From: Lentisphaerae bacterium GWF2_38_69
Lineage (GTDB): Bacteria; Verrucomicrobiota; Lentisphaeria; Victivallales; GWF2-38-69
DNA: 54,592 bases
Assembly: GCA_001803205.1 (NCBI GenBank)
Contig: MHBE01000008.1
Span: forward strand, 1-54,592
Direction: 5' to 3'
Made by a program: the position numbers and the translations under genes. Under the pieces are notes generated by a model, which ran no database searches, had not been told where the DNA came from, and saw only the letters and a program-made list of their open reading frames with translations. Positions 8,828 to 18,022 of this stretch are shown in pieces. Every line of letters begins with the position of its first letter. Positions within the stretch are counted from its first letter, which is position 1.

Positions 8828-9214
8828 CTATAGCTCTCGTTCTGCTTCTTCTATATAAGTAGCCTGGTCAAGGAGCATTTCCAGTTCATCAGAATCGTCA
8901 AATTCCATTTCGAAGAGCCATCCTTCCTTATAGGGCGATGTCTGAACGAGCTCTGGAGAAGTTCTGATAGCAGGATTTACTCTGGTTACTCTACCTGTTA
9001 GCGGAGCAGGAAGATCATAGAATCCGCCAGGGTGTTGGATTGAAACACAGTTATCTCCTATAAAAAGCTCATCGCCTTTATGGGGTAGTTCAACTTCTTC
9101 TATAGATTCTAACATTTCCTGAAGATTATCAGTAATGCCTATTACTACTGTGTTGCCATTTTTTCTCGCCCAGGCATGTTCAATTGTGTAGAGTAAATTC
9201 TTTGGAATTTGCAT
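8828..9214 (-). CDS. Glycine cleavage H protein-like, lacking the lipoyl lysine
   Basis: The 128-residue fold matches GcvH: YTIEHAWARKNGNTVVIGIT at residues 9-28, VELPHKGDE, then PLTGRVTRVNPAI and PELVQTSPYKEGWLFEM. In real H proteins the lysine of ESVKAAS carries lipoate. Here the matching stretch is VSIQHPGGFYDLP, so Gln60 sits at the lysine position and no lysine is close by. The protein therefore should not carry lipoate and cannot shuttle the aminomethyl group. No gcvT, gcvP or lipoate ligase gene is near. The ribosome site AAAGG precedes ATG 9214. It may have taken a new role or be a relic. Confidence 0.8.
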   Translation of the reverse strand: MQIPKNLLYTIEHAWARKNGNTVVIGITDNLQEMLESIEEVELPHKGDELFIGDNCVSIQHPGGFYDLPAPLTGRVTRVNPAIRTSPELVQTSPYKEGWLFEMEFDDSDELEMLLDQATYIEEAEREL

Positions 9215-9590
9215 CAGGAAAACCTTTAATGATTTATATTGGATTTTATGTATTGCGTAAACAATAGATATAAGGAGCGAAAAAAATATTGCAACATAAA
9301 AAATAAAAAAAAATTTATTTTTAAAAAATGAGTCTGGGAAAGGCTGTCGTGAATGATTTTTTCAACTATCTGTATTTTCGTGATTTAAGAATAAATTCAC
9401 ATTTAATTTAAGCATAATTGAAATTATATCCAGAATATATTGTTTTTACTGTTTTAGTGTTTTTGGCAAAGTTCTTTTTTAAAGATATTATAAACATACC
9501 TGAGGCAGGTCGTTAAATTATGAGTGAATGCAAAGAACATTAGCTAGACTTCAGGAGAGTAAAATTAGTAATCCTCTTTTCTTTTGAAAT
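9215..9590. other. AT-rich gap between divergent gcvH-like and recO genes
   Basis: These 376 bases hold long A/T runs. I see no convincing ORF, riboswitch or tRNA. It must contain promoters for both divergent genes, but no clear -35/-10 pair stands out. A small palindrome, CCTGAGGCAGG, lies near 9500. Confidence 0.4.
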
Positions 9591-10211
9591 ATGCATAGAA
9601 AAATTTTATCTACAAATTTTATAGTATTGAAAAAAACGCCTTATATGGAAAGTTCTCTTATTGTTTCAGGAATAAGCCCTGAATATGGGAAAATAGATTT
9701 TTTGATAAAAGGCGAGAGGCGTATTTCTAAAAAGAAGTCCCCTGAGATTGATCTCTTCAGAATTTTTAATGTAGAATATGCGGAGAAGAACAGTAACATT
9801 TTTAATCCGTTAGTGATGGAATATGTAAGAGGCTTTGATCGCCTTGCGTATTATCCCGATAAGTTAGTGAAGCTTTTGACGATTACTGGTTTTCTTCTAA
9901 GGAACATACATTACGCAGTTAGCTGTAAATCTGTCTATTCGGCTCTGACAAACCATTTGGAGAGAGTTATTCAGGGTATAGCATCACCTGTTATGTACAT
10001 AAAGCTTGCTTATCTGCATGAAAATGGTTTGTTAAGTGACTCTTTGTCATTCTCAACTTCAGAGGAGGAGAGACGAGGAAGAAGAGTAATTGCATTACTG
10101 CTTCGCCATATCATAGGTGAAAGAATTCCTGATTTTGATATTCCTGATGAATATATGAACAAACTCGAAGAGTGGGTTGATTCGCTTTGTTTGGCAAATC
10201 ACATTCTATAG
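9591..10211 (+). CDS. recO: DNA repair protein RecO-like, short form
   Basis: RecO helps load RecA on single-stranded DNA through the RecFOR pathway. The N-terminal OB-fold matches the family: ILSTNFIVLKKTPYMESSLI, then SPEYGKIDFLIKGERR (residues about 29-44). The rest is helical and poorly conserved, as is usual. At 206 residues it is shorter than the typical 240-270, and it lacks the CxxC...CxxC zinc motif found in many RecO proteins. ATG 9591 has no clear ribosome site. The assignment rests mostly on the N-terminal third. Confidence 0.72.
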   Translation: MHRKILSTNFIVLKKTPYMESSLIVSGISPEYGKIDFLIKGERRISKKKSPEIDLFRIFNVEYAEKNSNIFNPLVMEYVRGFDRLAYYPDKLVKLLTITGFLLRNIHYAVSCKSVYSALTNHLERVIQGIASPVMYIKLAYLHENGLLSDSLSFSTSEEERRGRRVIALLLRHIIGERIPDFDIPDEYMNKLEEWVDSLCLANHIL

Positions 10212-10292
10212 ATATTTTCCGGTATCGGATATTGATGTAACTGTAATGTCATTTTATAATTGCTCATATTTATAACTTTTGAGGATCTTGTT

Positions 10293-11906
10293 ATGAATTG
10301 CGAGGCTGGCATAATTGTATCGAGCATAGGAAGCTTGTCCGTTATAATTACACTGGCTGTTCTTTATGCTTTTATAGCCAAGTCGATTATTCCCATAGAG
10401 AAGCTCCGCTCTATTACAACCGGTTTCTTATACGGCCTGATGTGTATGATAATTCCAATGGCAGGGGTATTTTGTAAAGATTACTCTTATACCTTTGACG
10501 GAATGCCAATAATAGTTTCTACTGCAGGTATAATAGGAGGACTTTGGGGTGGTATTGTCTCTTGCGTTATAGGTGTTACATATAAAATTCTAATAGAAAC
10601 ATCAGTTGTCTGGAGCGATATTTCTGTTATTGCCATTGCTGCGATATTTGGAATAGTTTTTTTCTTCTTAAGGAAAAAATATGAAGCTTTAATCAAGCCG
10701 GCTAGTGTTCTTTTGTTTGTCTATATTTTATATGGTATTATTGCTCTAGGCATGATTTTTTTAAACAGGCAAAATCCTGATGTATCTTTTGAGAATCTTA
10801 TTCTGCCAATGCTTATTTTTTTCCCAATCGCAAATTTCTTCCTGATAATACTTCTGGATAATCTTGATAAGATTTTTCTAAGCCATTACGACCTGAAAAA
10901 GCTTAGCAGCAACCTTCAGGAGGCAAATAAAATTGCAAACCTGGGGCAATGGGAGTTTAATGTAATAAACAATCGACTTTCATGGACTGAAGAAGTATTT
11001 CGGATATTTGAAATAATTAACAGGCCTGCAAGAATTACTTATGAATACTTTCTAAGGTTTGTTCATCCTGAAGATGTAGCAAGATTGGAGGAAACTTATG
11101 TTTCTTCTCTAAGAGAAAAGAAGCTTTTCGAAATTGAGCATAGAATAACTACAGAAACAGGCAAATTAAAGTTTGTCCATGAGAGATGCGAAAATTTCTA
11201 TGACCAGAAAGGCAACCCTATTTGTTCAATAGGCATGGTGATGGATATTACTGATCAGATTTTAAGAGAACAACTTATTAAGAAACTCTTTATGCAAAGT
11301 ATCAATGCTGTGTCTAACGCACTTGAAAAGAAAGACCCCTATACCAGGCATCACCAAAGGCAGGTTGCTAATCTAGCTGTTCAGGTAGGCATGGAAATGG
11401 GATACGACAAGGATCGTCTGATAGGGTTATATATTGCCTCGCTTGTACATGATATTGGAAAGGTCGCAATTCCGAATGATATACTTGAAAAAACTGCTCC
11501 TTTAACAACAGAAGAGTATCGAATAATAAGGGAGCATCCGACTACCGGGTATGAGATTTTTAACGATTTTGACTCAAGATGGCCTATAAAGGAAATCATA
11601 TATCAGCATCATGAGAAACTTGATGGCTCCGGTTATCCAAGAGGTTTGAAAGGGGATGCAATTTTAGAAGAGGCAAGAATAATTAGCGTCTGCGATACTT
11701 TTGAAGCGATCGTAAATGACAGGCCATACAGGCAGAAACTAAGCGTCGACAGCGCTATCAAGGTCTTGAGAGACGGCATGAAAGTAAGCTACGATAAAAA
11801 AATATGCTCAATACTTATTGCATTTATAGAGAAAGAGAAAGTTCGCTTCGACACTCTGCCGCCTGAATTCGATAAAATTTATAATGACTATCTGTACAGT
11901 TATTAA
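10293..11906 (+). CDS. Membrane sensor with 5TM (5TMR-LYT), PAS and HD-GYP domains
   Basis: This is a likely cyclic-di-GMP phosphodiesterase. Residues about 1-205 form six or so membrane segments of the 5TM-LYT type (GLWGGIVSCVIGVTYKI, IFGIVFFFLRKKYEAL). A PAS domain follows (ANLGQWEFNVINNRLSWTEE, ending in GMVMDITD). The HD-GYP domain has HD at 386-387, EHPTTGYEIF, QHHEKLDGSGYPRGL with GYP at about 447-449, and DTFEAIVNDRPYR. I chose ATG 10293 because TGAGGA precedes it by seven bases; the frame extends upstream to 10260. The stop overlaps the convergent carboxypeptidase by four bases. The sensed ligand is unknown. Confidence 0.92.
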   Translation: MNCEAGIIVSSIGSLSVIITLAVLYAFIAKSIIPIEKLRSITTGFLYGLMCMIIPMAGVFCKDYSYTFDGMPIIVSTAGIIGGLWGGIVSCVIGVTYKILIETSVVWSDISVIAIAAIFGIVFFFLRKKYEALIKPASVLLFVYILYGIIALGMIFLNRQNPDVSFENLILPMLIFFPIANFFLIILLDNLDKIFLSHYDLKKLSSNLQEANKIANLGQWEFNVINNRLSWTEEVFRIFEIINRPARITYEYFLRFVHPEDVARLEETYVSSLREKKLFEIEHRITTETGKLKFVHERCENFYDQKGNPICSIGMVMDITDQILREQLIKKLFMQSINAVSNALEKKDPYTRHHQRQVANLAVQVGMEMGYDKDRLIGLYIASLVHDIGKVAIPNDILEKTAPLTTEEYRIIREHPTTGYEIFNDFDSRWPIKEIIYQHHEKLDGSGYPRGLKGDAILEEARIISVCDTFEAIVNDRPYRQKLSVDSAIKVLRDGMKVSYDKKICSILIAFIEKEKVRFDTLPPEFDKIYNDYLYSY

Positions 11907-13408
11907 AGACCGTATACTTCTGAGTATTTTTTATTCAGATATCCGGTATAGGCAGAGGGATTAATTTTAGAGCCTGTCACTTTTTCTACAAGTTCCTGCG
12001 GCTCAAATTTGGAGCCGTGAGAATGAATATTCTTTCTCAGCCAGTTTAAAAGCATTGAGAATTCTCCTTTTTCGATTTGAAGTTCCAGATCGGTAATATC
12101 TCGTAGGGCACATTCCCATAGCTGGGCAGAAACAAGGTTCCCAAGAGCATAGGTCGGGAAATATCCTATTGCTCCCATTGACCAGTGAATGTCCTGAAGG
12201 ACTCCATCGGAGTCTTTTTGTGGTTTGATTCCTAAATAGTCTTCCATTTTAGAGTTCCATATTTCAGGCAGGTCGGCAGCATGAATAGCTCCTTGCATTA
12301 AGGCAATTTCGATTTCCAGTCTCAGCATTACATGAAGATTATATGTCGCTTCATCGGCTTCGACGCGTATAAGCGAAGGCTTGACTTTATTTATACCTTT
12401 ATAAAATGTTTCAAGGCTGACATCCGATAGGTTTTCAGGGAAAGTATTCTGAAGTTCTCTGTAAAAATACTTCCAGAAGGCTTTGGAACGGCCGACGATA
12501 TTCTCCCAAAGGCGTGACTGTGATTCGTGAATAGCCAGAGAAGCTCCCCTGGCTAAAGGAGTCCTTCTTAAAGATCTATTAATTCCCTGTTCATACATGG
12601 CATGTCCTGATTCATGCATTGATCCGAAAAGGGCAGCAGGCAGATAGTTTTTCATAACTCTTGTGGTTATTCTCACATCGTCAATTCCAAAATTGGTAGA
12701 GAAAGGGTGAGTTGATTTGTCCTGTCTTCCCCTTGTCCAGTCATAACCGAAGCTGGTTATTGCTTTTTCTCCGATAGACCACTGTTTTGTTTCATCATAT
12801 TCTTTAAAGAGGAAGGAGTTGTCAATTTCATCTTTTTCGCTGATTTTTCTTATCAGTGCTACTTGTTGGGGTTTGAGCTCATCAAATATAGCTTTGATAT
12901 CTGCAGTTTTAAGCCCAGGTTCAAAATCATCAAGAAGAGGATCATAAATACTATCATAAGGCAGAAATATTTTCGCGTACTCTTTTTTTAGTTCAACTAT
13001 CTTTTTTAGTCCTGGTTTAAACTTTGAAAAATCGGATGATTTTTTAGCTTCGGCCCATGCTTGTTGTCCAAGGGAGGCTGCTTTGGACATTTCTGAAACA
13101 AGTGAAGAAGGGACTTTAATTGATTTGCTGTAGATTTTATCGAGCAGTTTTATGAGCCTTACATCGTCGGTTTCGTCATTGATATTTGTAATTTCCGTTT
13201 TAAGCTCTCCAATCAGGTCTCCGATTTCTTTTGAAGTGAATTTTTCATGGGATATTTTGCTCAGAGTTGATAACTGGTCGGCTCTGTCGTTTATGCCGCC
13301 TGCAGGCATATAAGTTTCCTGATCCCATCCAAGAACAGCCGCAGCCATATTAATATCGTTTATTTCATTGATGAGGCCTTTGAGTTTAATAAGTCTTGTT
13401 TCATTCAT
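11903..13408 (-). CDS. Thermostable carboxypeptidase 1 (M32, carboxypeptidase Taq family)
   Basis: This zinc metallocarboxypeptidase removes C-terminal residues in the cytoplasm. The zinc motif H265-E266-S-G-H269 lies in GSMHESGHAMYEQGI, and the family's DXRXT-equivalent region and ESQSRLWEN (about residue 293) follow. It is 501 residues, the family length, starting with ELKG/EIND and VLGWDQETYMP in the N-terminal cap. ATG 13408 has a GAGGG site. It is the last gene of a three-gene minus-strand run, 17 bases behind rsmE. Confidence 0.95.
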   Translation of the reverse strand: MNETRLIKLKGLINEINDINMAAAVLGWDQETYMPAGGINDRADQLSTLSKISHEKFTSKEIGDLIGELKTEITNINDETDDVRLIKLLDKIYSKSIKVPSSLVSEMSKAASLGQQAWAEAKKSSDFSKFKPGLKKIVELKKEYAKIFLPYDSIYDPLLDDFEPGLKTADIKAIFDELKPQQVALIRKISEKDEIDNSFLFKEYDETKQWSIGEKAITSFGYDWTRGRQDKSTHPFSTNFGIDDVRITTRVMKNYLPAALFGSMHESGHAMYEQGINRSLRRTPLARGASLAIHESQSRLWENIVGRSKAFWKYFYRELQNTFPENLSDVSLETFYKGINKVKPSLIRVEADEATYNLHVMLRLEIEIALMQGAIHAADLPEIWNSKMEDYLGIKPQKDSDGVLQDIHWSMGAIGYFPTYALGNLVSAQLWECALRDITDLELQIEKGEFSMLLNWLRKNIHSHGSKFEPQELVEKVTGSKINPSAYTGYLNKKYSEVYGL

Positions 13409-13425
13409 TATTTTTCCCTCATGTC

Positions 13426-14142
13426 TTATTTAAAAATTTTGCTTAAAAGCGAACATACGGCGTATTCTACTCTTAGAATCCTTTCGCCTAATGTTATAAC
13501 ACTAAAACCTAATTCTTTAAAAGTTTTAACTTCATAATCAGTAAAACCTCCTTCCGGTCCTACCGCAAGAGTTACCGGAGAATTAATCCTTTCAGGACAT
13601 GGAAGGGCTTTGTATGGATGAGCTGCAAGAGGAGTAGTTCCAGTTATGATTTGGTTAAGCTCATCTTCAGCGAAGGGCTTGAATCTTCTTCTGAACAGAA
13701 TTTCAGGTAAAACAGTGTCTTTTGCCTGTTCCAGTCCAAGAATGCATTGTTCTGTAAGTTCATTATTGTTAAGAACCGGACTTTTCCAGTAGCTTTTATC
13801 CACTTTCCACGATTCGATGAAATATATCTTTTTAACACCCATACAGCTTGCTATATGAACAACTTTTTTGAGAGTTTTTGGTCTTGGCAATGAAATGATG
13901 AGAGTCAGTGGAAGAGCCGGAGGAGGAGGTGTATTGAAGTTTCCAAGTTCAAAATTTACATAATTAGTTCCAATCTTATTAACTTTGCACTTGCCTATAT
14001 TTCCATTCAGTAGCCCTGCTGTAAGCTCTTTGCCAATCTCTGCCTTATGAACTTCGATTATGTGTTTTGCCCTCAATCCGCTTATCTCAGCAAGAGAACC
14101 GTCTTTGGATAAATCATCATTTAAAAACAATATGAGGTTCAT
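13426..14142 (-). CDS. rsmE: 16S rRNA m3U1498 methyltransferase
   Basis: This SPOUT-fold enzyme methylates U1498 of 16S rRNA. The N-terminal PUA-like part has HIIEVHKAEIGKEL, and the knotted C-terminal part has LAVGPEGGFTDYEV and LGERILRVEYAVCSLL. In most RsmE the last motif reads RILRTETA; here VEYA is a mild change. It is 238 residues, the normal length. Its start overlaps the upstream small membrane protein by four bases (ATGA), so translation is probably coupled. Confidence 0.92.
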   Translation of the reverse strand: MNLILFLNDDLSKDGSLAEISGLRAKHIIEVHKAEIGKELTAGLLNGNIGKCKVNKIGTNYVNFELGNFNTPPPPALPLTLIISLPRPKTLKKVVHIASCMGVKKIYFIESWKVDKSYWKSPVLNNNELTEQCILGLEQAKDTVLPEILFRRRFKPFAEDELNQIITGTTPLAAHPYKALPCPERINSPVTLAVGPEGGFTDYEVKTFKELGFSVITLGERILRVEYAVCSLLSKIFK

Positions 14143-14516
14143 AAGCGAAGTTGTTTGGAAGTATTCATGGTTCCCATCTGTTGAGGTGAATATATCTGGA
14201 TTTTCTTAGGGTGAGAAGGAACTCTGAAGAGAAATTTGAGTCCCATTACAGTTGACATGGTTCTAATTCCCTGGCTTATTTCTACCATAAGTTCTGAACA
14301 TACATCTTTGGCAAGTTTTTCACCAGTTTCCCTTACTTTGGAAAGTGTTGCCAAAGCGTAGACACCTATTATGCACGCTGTCAGAAAAGCTCCACTGGTA
14401 AGAACAAGCATTGTCTGAAAACAGACGCCATCGTAAATAAGAGCTTTTAATCCTGAAGCTGCATCCCTGTCGGTAATGTTAGCCTGAGGCTTTAGAAATG
14501 CTGATAATTTTTGCAT
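14139..14516 (-). CDS. Small membrane protein, probable internally deleted MFS transporter
   Basis: Residues about 18-50 (DAASGLKALIYDGVCFQTML then LTSGAFLTACII) resemble the first membrane segment of a subgroup of major facilitator proteins. Only one hydrophobic segment is present. The rest (KVRETGEKLAKDVCSELMVE through FRVPSHPKK) looks like a cytoplasmic tail. I infer that the N-terminus and C-terminal tail of an MFS protein have been joined after loss of the middle, as in the RarD-like gene. ATG 14516 has GGGAAG upstream, and the end overlaps rsmE by four bases, so it may still be translated. The family assignment is tentative. Confidence 0.5.
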   Translation of the reverse strand: MQKLSAFLKPQANITDRDAASGLKALIYDGVCFQTMLVLTSGAFLTACIIGVYALATLSKVRETGEKLAKDVCSELMVEISQGIRTMSTVMGLKFLFRVPSHPKKIQIYSPQQMGTMNTSKQLRL

Positions 14517-14738
14517 AACTTCCCATGGCTATTATAATTATAAGCCATATAAAATTGTTCGAAAGCACAAATTAGCAAATTTATCTGTCTTGAAAATGAC
14601 CTTTTATTTTTATAAATAACCGCAGAGAAGAGTCTTTGATGTTTTTTATCTGACTTATTGTCATTGAAGCAATTCAAGATAAAATTAACTCCACATACTG
14701 GTCAAATTGTTTGAGATAACCTTAAGAGAGAATATCGA

Positions 14739-16937
14739 ATGCTTAGTATAACTGAGTTTTTGAATTTAATGCCCGAGCTGAAAGCTTCTGATCTTTTTGT
14801 CACGGCTGACAAGAAGCCTATGTTCAAACTCAACTCCGGCCTTGAATCAAATAAATACATGGATTTGGTTACTGAAGAAGAAATAACCAATTTCAGGAAT
14901 TCCATTCTCTCTGAGGAACAAAAGAAACATTATGCAAGATATGGAAATGTGGATGCCAGCTATATGAGTGACAAGAGGGTAAAGTTCAGAATCAACTTTT
15001 TTATTTCCAAATCAAAATCAGAATTAGTTGCCAGAATACTTCCGATTTGGAATTTCAGTTTCAGGGATTTGGGGCTTCCCAAGGCTCTTGAAACGCTCTG
15101 CGATTATCCTTCAGGCCTGATAATAGTATGTGGCGCTGCAGGTGCCGGAAAAACTGTTACCATTTCAGCAATGCTGGATTACATCAACGAAAATTATAAG
15201 TATCATATTTCAACTATTGAAGACCCGATAGAATATGTCCATACAGATAAAAATTCATTAATAAGCCAAAGAGAGATAGGCACAGATGTATTGGATTTTG
15301 AAACCGCGCTAAACAATGTTCTCAGAGTCAGCCCGAATGTAATTATCGTAGGCGAAATGAGGAGCATAGAGTCAATTGATATCGCGATAAGTGCCGCGAT
15401 GAGCGGACATCTGGTAATAACTACTATGCACACGGGCAATGTCATACAGTGCCTGCAAAGGATAAGCAGCAGTTTTTCTGACACTGAAGTCCAAAGAATC
15501 CTTTTGGATCTTTCTTTGTGTTTAAGGGGAATTGTAGCACAAAGACTGGTAAAAAAGCAGGACGGCAGCGGCAAAATTCCTGCTGTTGAATTGCTTAATG
15601 TCACCCCGCTTATTTCAAAGTATATAGCAAATGGAGCTATTTCAGATATTGAAGATGGAATGAGATCTTCTTCAGAAGATATAACTGTAACATTTGACCG
15701 TTATCTGGCAGGTATGAAAAATAATGGAAGTATAACTTTTGAAGAAGCTTACCAGGCTGCGACAAACAAAGATGAATTCAATCTCATTATCGAGGGAATG
15801 GAAACAGGAGTGAGGAGCTTAAAAGCCTCTAAGGATGCTGAAAGCGCTTTTGATTCCAGTGTAGATATGAAGCTTCTCCTGAAAACTGCGCTTTACAATA
15901 ATGCCAGCGACCTGCTACTTACTGCAGGTGCAAAACCCTCCTTAAGAATAAACGGTTCTATTAAATATCTTGAATCAGGTATACTCGGGTCGATTGATAC
16001 AAAACGGCTGCTTTTCAGTATTCTATCAAGAAACCAGCGAGCTATGTTTGAAGAAAATAAGGAAATAGATCTGGCTCTTAGTTTACATATTGAATCCAAG
16101 AGGTTTGGAAACCGGAAAAACAGCCGATTCAGGGTCAATGGTTTTTATCAGAAAGGAAATATCGCAGCTGCGATAAGGTTAGTTTCTGAGAGGATACCAA
16201 CTCCTGAAGAGCTTCATCTGCCCAAAGCTCTTGTCAATATTATAAATAGGACAAGCGGTTTAATTCTAGTTACCGGTCCAACTGGGCATGGAAAGAGCAC
16301 TACTCTTGCAAGCTTGATAAACCAGATAAATCAGACTCGTTCAGCCCATATTATCAGCATTGAAGACCCGATTGAATATGTGCATGTGAACAAAGAGGCA
16401 ATAATAGAACAGAGAGAAATTTATTCTGATACAAAAAGTTATGCTAATGGGCTTAAATATATTCTGAGACAGAATCCTGATATAATAATGATTGGTGAAA
16501 TGCGCGACCCTGAAACCATAGCAATAGCTCTTACTGCTGCCGAATTGGGACATCTGGTGCTTTCGACTCTCCATACCGGAAGTTCCTATTCAAGTATTAA
16601 CAGGATAATAGATTCGTTTCCAAGTGAACAGCAAAATCAGATAAGAAATCAGCTTGCAGGTTCGTTACTCTGTGTTACATCTCAGAGACTGCTGCCTTCG
16701 GCTGACAATAGCTTCAGAGTTGCGGCGTTTGAGGTTCTTCTCGGAACTACGGCAATTAAGGCTCTTATCAGGGAAGCGAAAATCCATTTGATACCAACAA
16801 CGATTGAAACAGGAGCCAAAGACGGCATGATAACTATGGATATGGCATTGAATGATTTATATAAAAAAAATCTAATTTCAAAAGAAAGCATGGCAAATAT
16901 TCTTACTGACATAGATTACACGCAGAAAAAATCATGA
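14739..16937 (+). CDS. Double PilT-type ATPase (two fused twitching-motility ATPase domains)
   Basis: PilT hexamers power pilus retraction. This 732-residue protein has two complete secretion-ATPase units. Domain 1 (about 1-360) has Walker A GAAGAGKT (132-139), Asp box IEDPIEYVH, Walker B VIIVGEMR (about 201) and His box HLVITTMHTG. Domain 2 (about 370-732) has Walker A GPTGHGKST (about 512), the same Asp box, Walker B IIMIGEMRDPE and HLVLSTLHTG, plus the PilT C-terminal block LIREAKIHLIPTTIETGAK. Domain 1 lacks that block. Classical PilT is about 350-380 residues. The stop overlaps aroB by four bases, and dprA follows. Confidence 0.92.
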   Translation: MLSITEFLNLMPELKASDLFVTADKKPMFKLNSGLESNKYMDLVTEEEITNFRNSILSEEQKKHYARYGNVDASYMSDKRVKFRINFFISKSKSELVARILPIWNFSFRDLGLPKALETLCDYPSGLIIVCGAAGAGKTVTISAMLDYINENYKYHISTIEDPIEYVHTDKNSLISQREIGTDVLDFETALNNVLRVSPNVIIVGEMRSIESIDIAISAAMSGHLVITTMHTGNVIQCLQRISSSFSDTEVQRILLDLSLCLRGIVAQRLVKKQDGSGKIPAVELLNVTPLISKYIANGAISDIEDGMRSSSEDITVTFDRYLAGMKNNGSITFEEAYQAATNKDEFNLIIEGMETGVRSLKASKDAESAFDSSVDMKLLLKTALYNNASDLLLTAGAKPSLRINGSIKYLESGILGSIDTKRLLFSILSRNQRAMFEENKEIDLALSLHIESKRFGNRKNSRFRVNGFYQKGNIAAAIRLVSERIPTPEELHLPKALVNIINRTSGLILVTGPTGHGKSTTLASLINQINQTRSAHIISIEDPIEYVHVNKEAIIEQREIYSDTKSYANGLKYILRQNPDIIMIGEMRDPETIAIALTAAELGHLVLSTLHTGSSYSSINRIIDSFPSEQQNQIRNQLAGSLLCVTSQRLLPSADNSFRVAAFEVLLGTTAIKALIREAKIHLIPTTIETGAKDGMITMDMALNDLYKKNLISKESMANILTDIDYTQKKS

Positions 16938-18022
16938 AAAAACTAAGAGTAAAACTTAAAGAAAATCCTTACGATATATGTATTTCCGAAAACTCTGAAG
17001 GACTCTTTTCTAAAATATTAGCACCGGCTCTTAAAGAAAAGAAAGTCTTTTTGGTTTCAGATTCAAATGTATATGAAATTTACGGAAAGAGTTTTTCTGA
17101 ATATCTTAAATCAGTATCTTATTTCTCAGGTGATTATATTTTTCAAGCAGGAGAAACTAGCAAAAACTTCCATACTTTTGAATGTCTTGTCAGGAGCATG
17201 GTACATGCGGGATTGGACAGAAAGTCGATTGTACTGGCTTTGGGGGGAGGAGTATGCGGCGATATAGCCGGTTTTGCTGCTTCCACTTATATGAGAGGAA
17301 TAGACTATATACAGCTTCCTACGACTCTTCTTTCAATGGTTGACTCCAGCGTTGGAGGCAAAACTGCCATAGATATTCCCGAAGGAAAGAATTTGATTGG
17401 AGCTTTTCACCAGCCGAAAAGTGTCCTAATAGATGTTTCCAAACTTAATTCATTGCCCGAAAGAGAGTTCTCAGCAGGAATGGCAGAAGTTATAAAATAC
17501 GGAATGATTCTGGACAAAGATTTTTTCTATTTTATCAAACAAAATGCAGGAAAGATTAAAGACAAATCGGGAAAAGCGCTTACTGAATTAATAAGCAGAA
17601 GCTGCTTTTTGAAAGCAGCAGTTGTTTCCGAAGACGAAAAGGAAGAGTCTTTGAGGGCTATTTTGAATTTTGGTCATACATTCGGACACTCTCTGGAAAT
17701 GGTTTCATCTTTTAACACTTTTTTGCATGGCGAAGCAGTTGCTCTGGGAATGCTTATGGCGTGTGAACTGGGCGTAAATCTTGAGCTTGTCAAAAAGGAT
17801 ATAACAATTGAACTAGAAAACCTTTTAAAAGAATTTCACCTGCCTGTAAGAATTGGAATGAATATAGATCCTGAAAATATCTATCAGGCAATGTTCGCCG
17901 ACAAAAAAACAAAAAGCGGGAAAATAAATTTTGTAGTGCCTGAAAGAGATATTGGGAAAATAAGAATTATTTCAGGTATTCCAAAGGATGCTGTCATAAG
18001 GGCAATAGAGGCGTATTTATGA
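16934..18022 (+). CDS. aroB: 3-dehydroquinate synthase
   Basis: This is the second step of the shikimate pathway, converting DAHP to 3-dehydroquinate with NAD and a divalent metal. It has LALGGGVCGDIAGFAASTYM (NAD site), QLPTTLLSMVDSSVGGKTAI, EVIKYGMI, and the metal-binding histidines in NFGHTFGHSLE and FLHGEAVALGM. At 362 residues it has family length. It is coupled to the double PilT gene (ATGA overlap) and to dprA (ATGA overlap). aroB next to pilus genes is known from other bacteria, so this linkage need not mean a shared function. Confidence 0.96.
   Translation: MKKLRVKLKENPYDICISENSEGLFSKILAPALKEKKVFLVSDSNVYEIYGKSFSEYLKSVSYFSGDYIFQAGETSKNFHTFECLVRSMVHAGLDRKSIVLALGGGVCGDIAGFAASTYMRGIDYIQLPTTLLSMVDSSVGGKTAIDIPEGKNLIGAFHQPKSVLIDVSKLNSLPEREFSAGMAEVIKYGMILDKDFFYFIKQNAGKIKDKSGKALTELISRSCFLKAAVVSEDEKEESLRAILNFGHTFGHSLEMVSSFNTFLHGEAVALGMLMACELGVNLELVKKDITIELENLLKEFHLPVRIGMNIDPENIYQAMFADKKTKSGKINFVVPERDIGKIRIISGIPKDAVIRAIEAYL

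Noticed and set aside
9215-9330. Possible glycine riboswitch before the gcvH-like gene
   Set aside because: No paired-aptamer features and sequence is mostly A/T runs.
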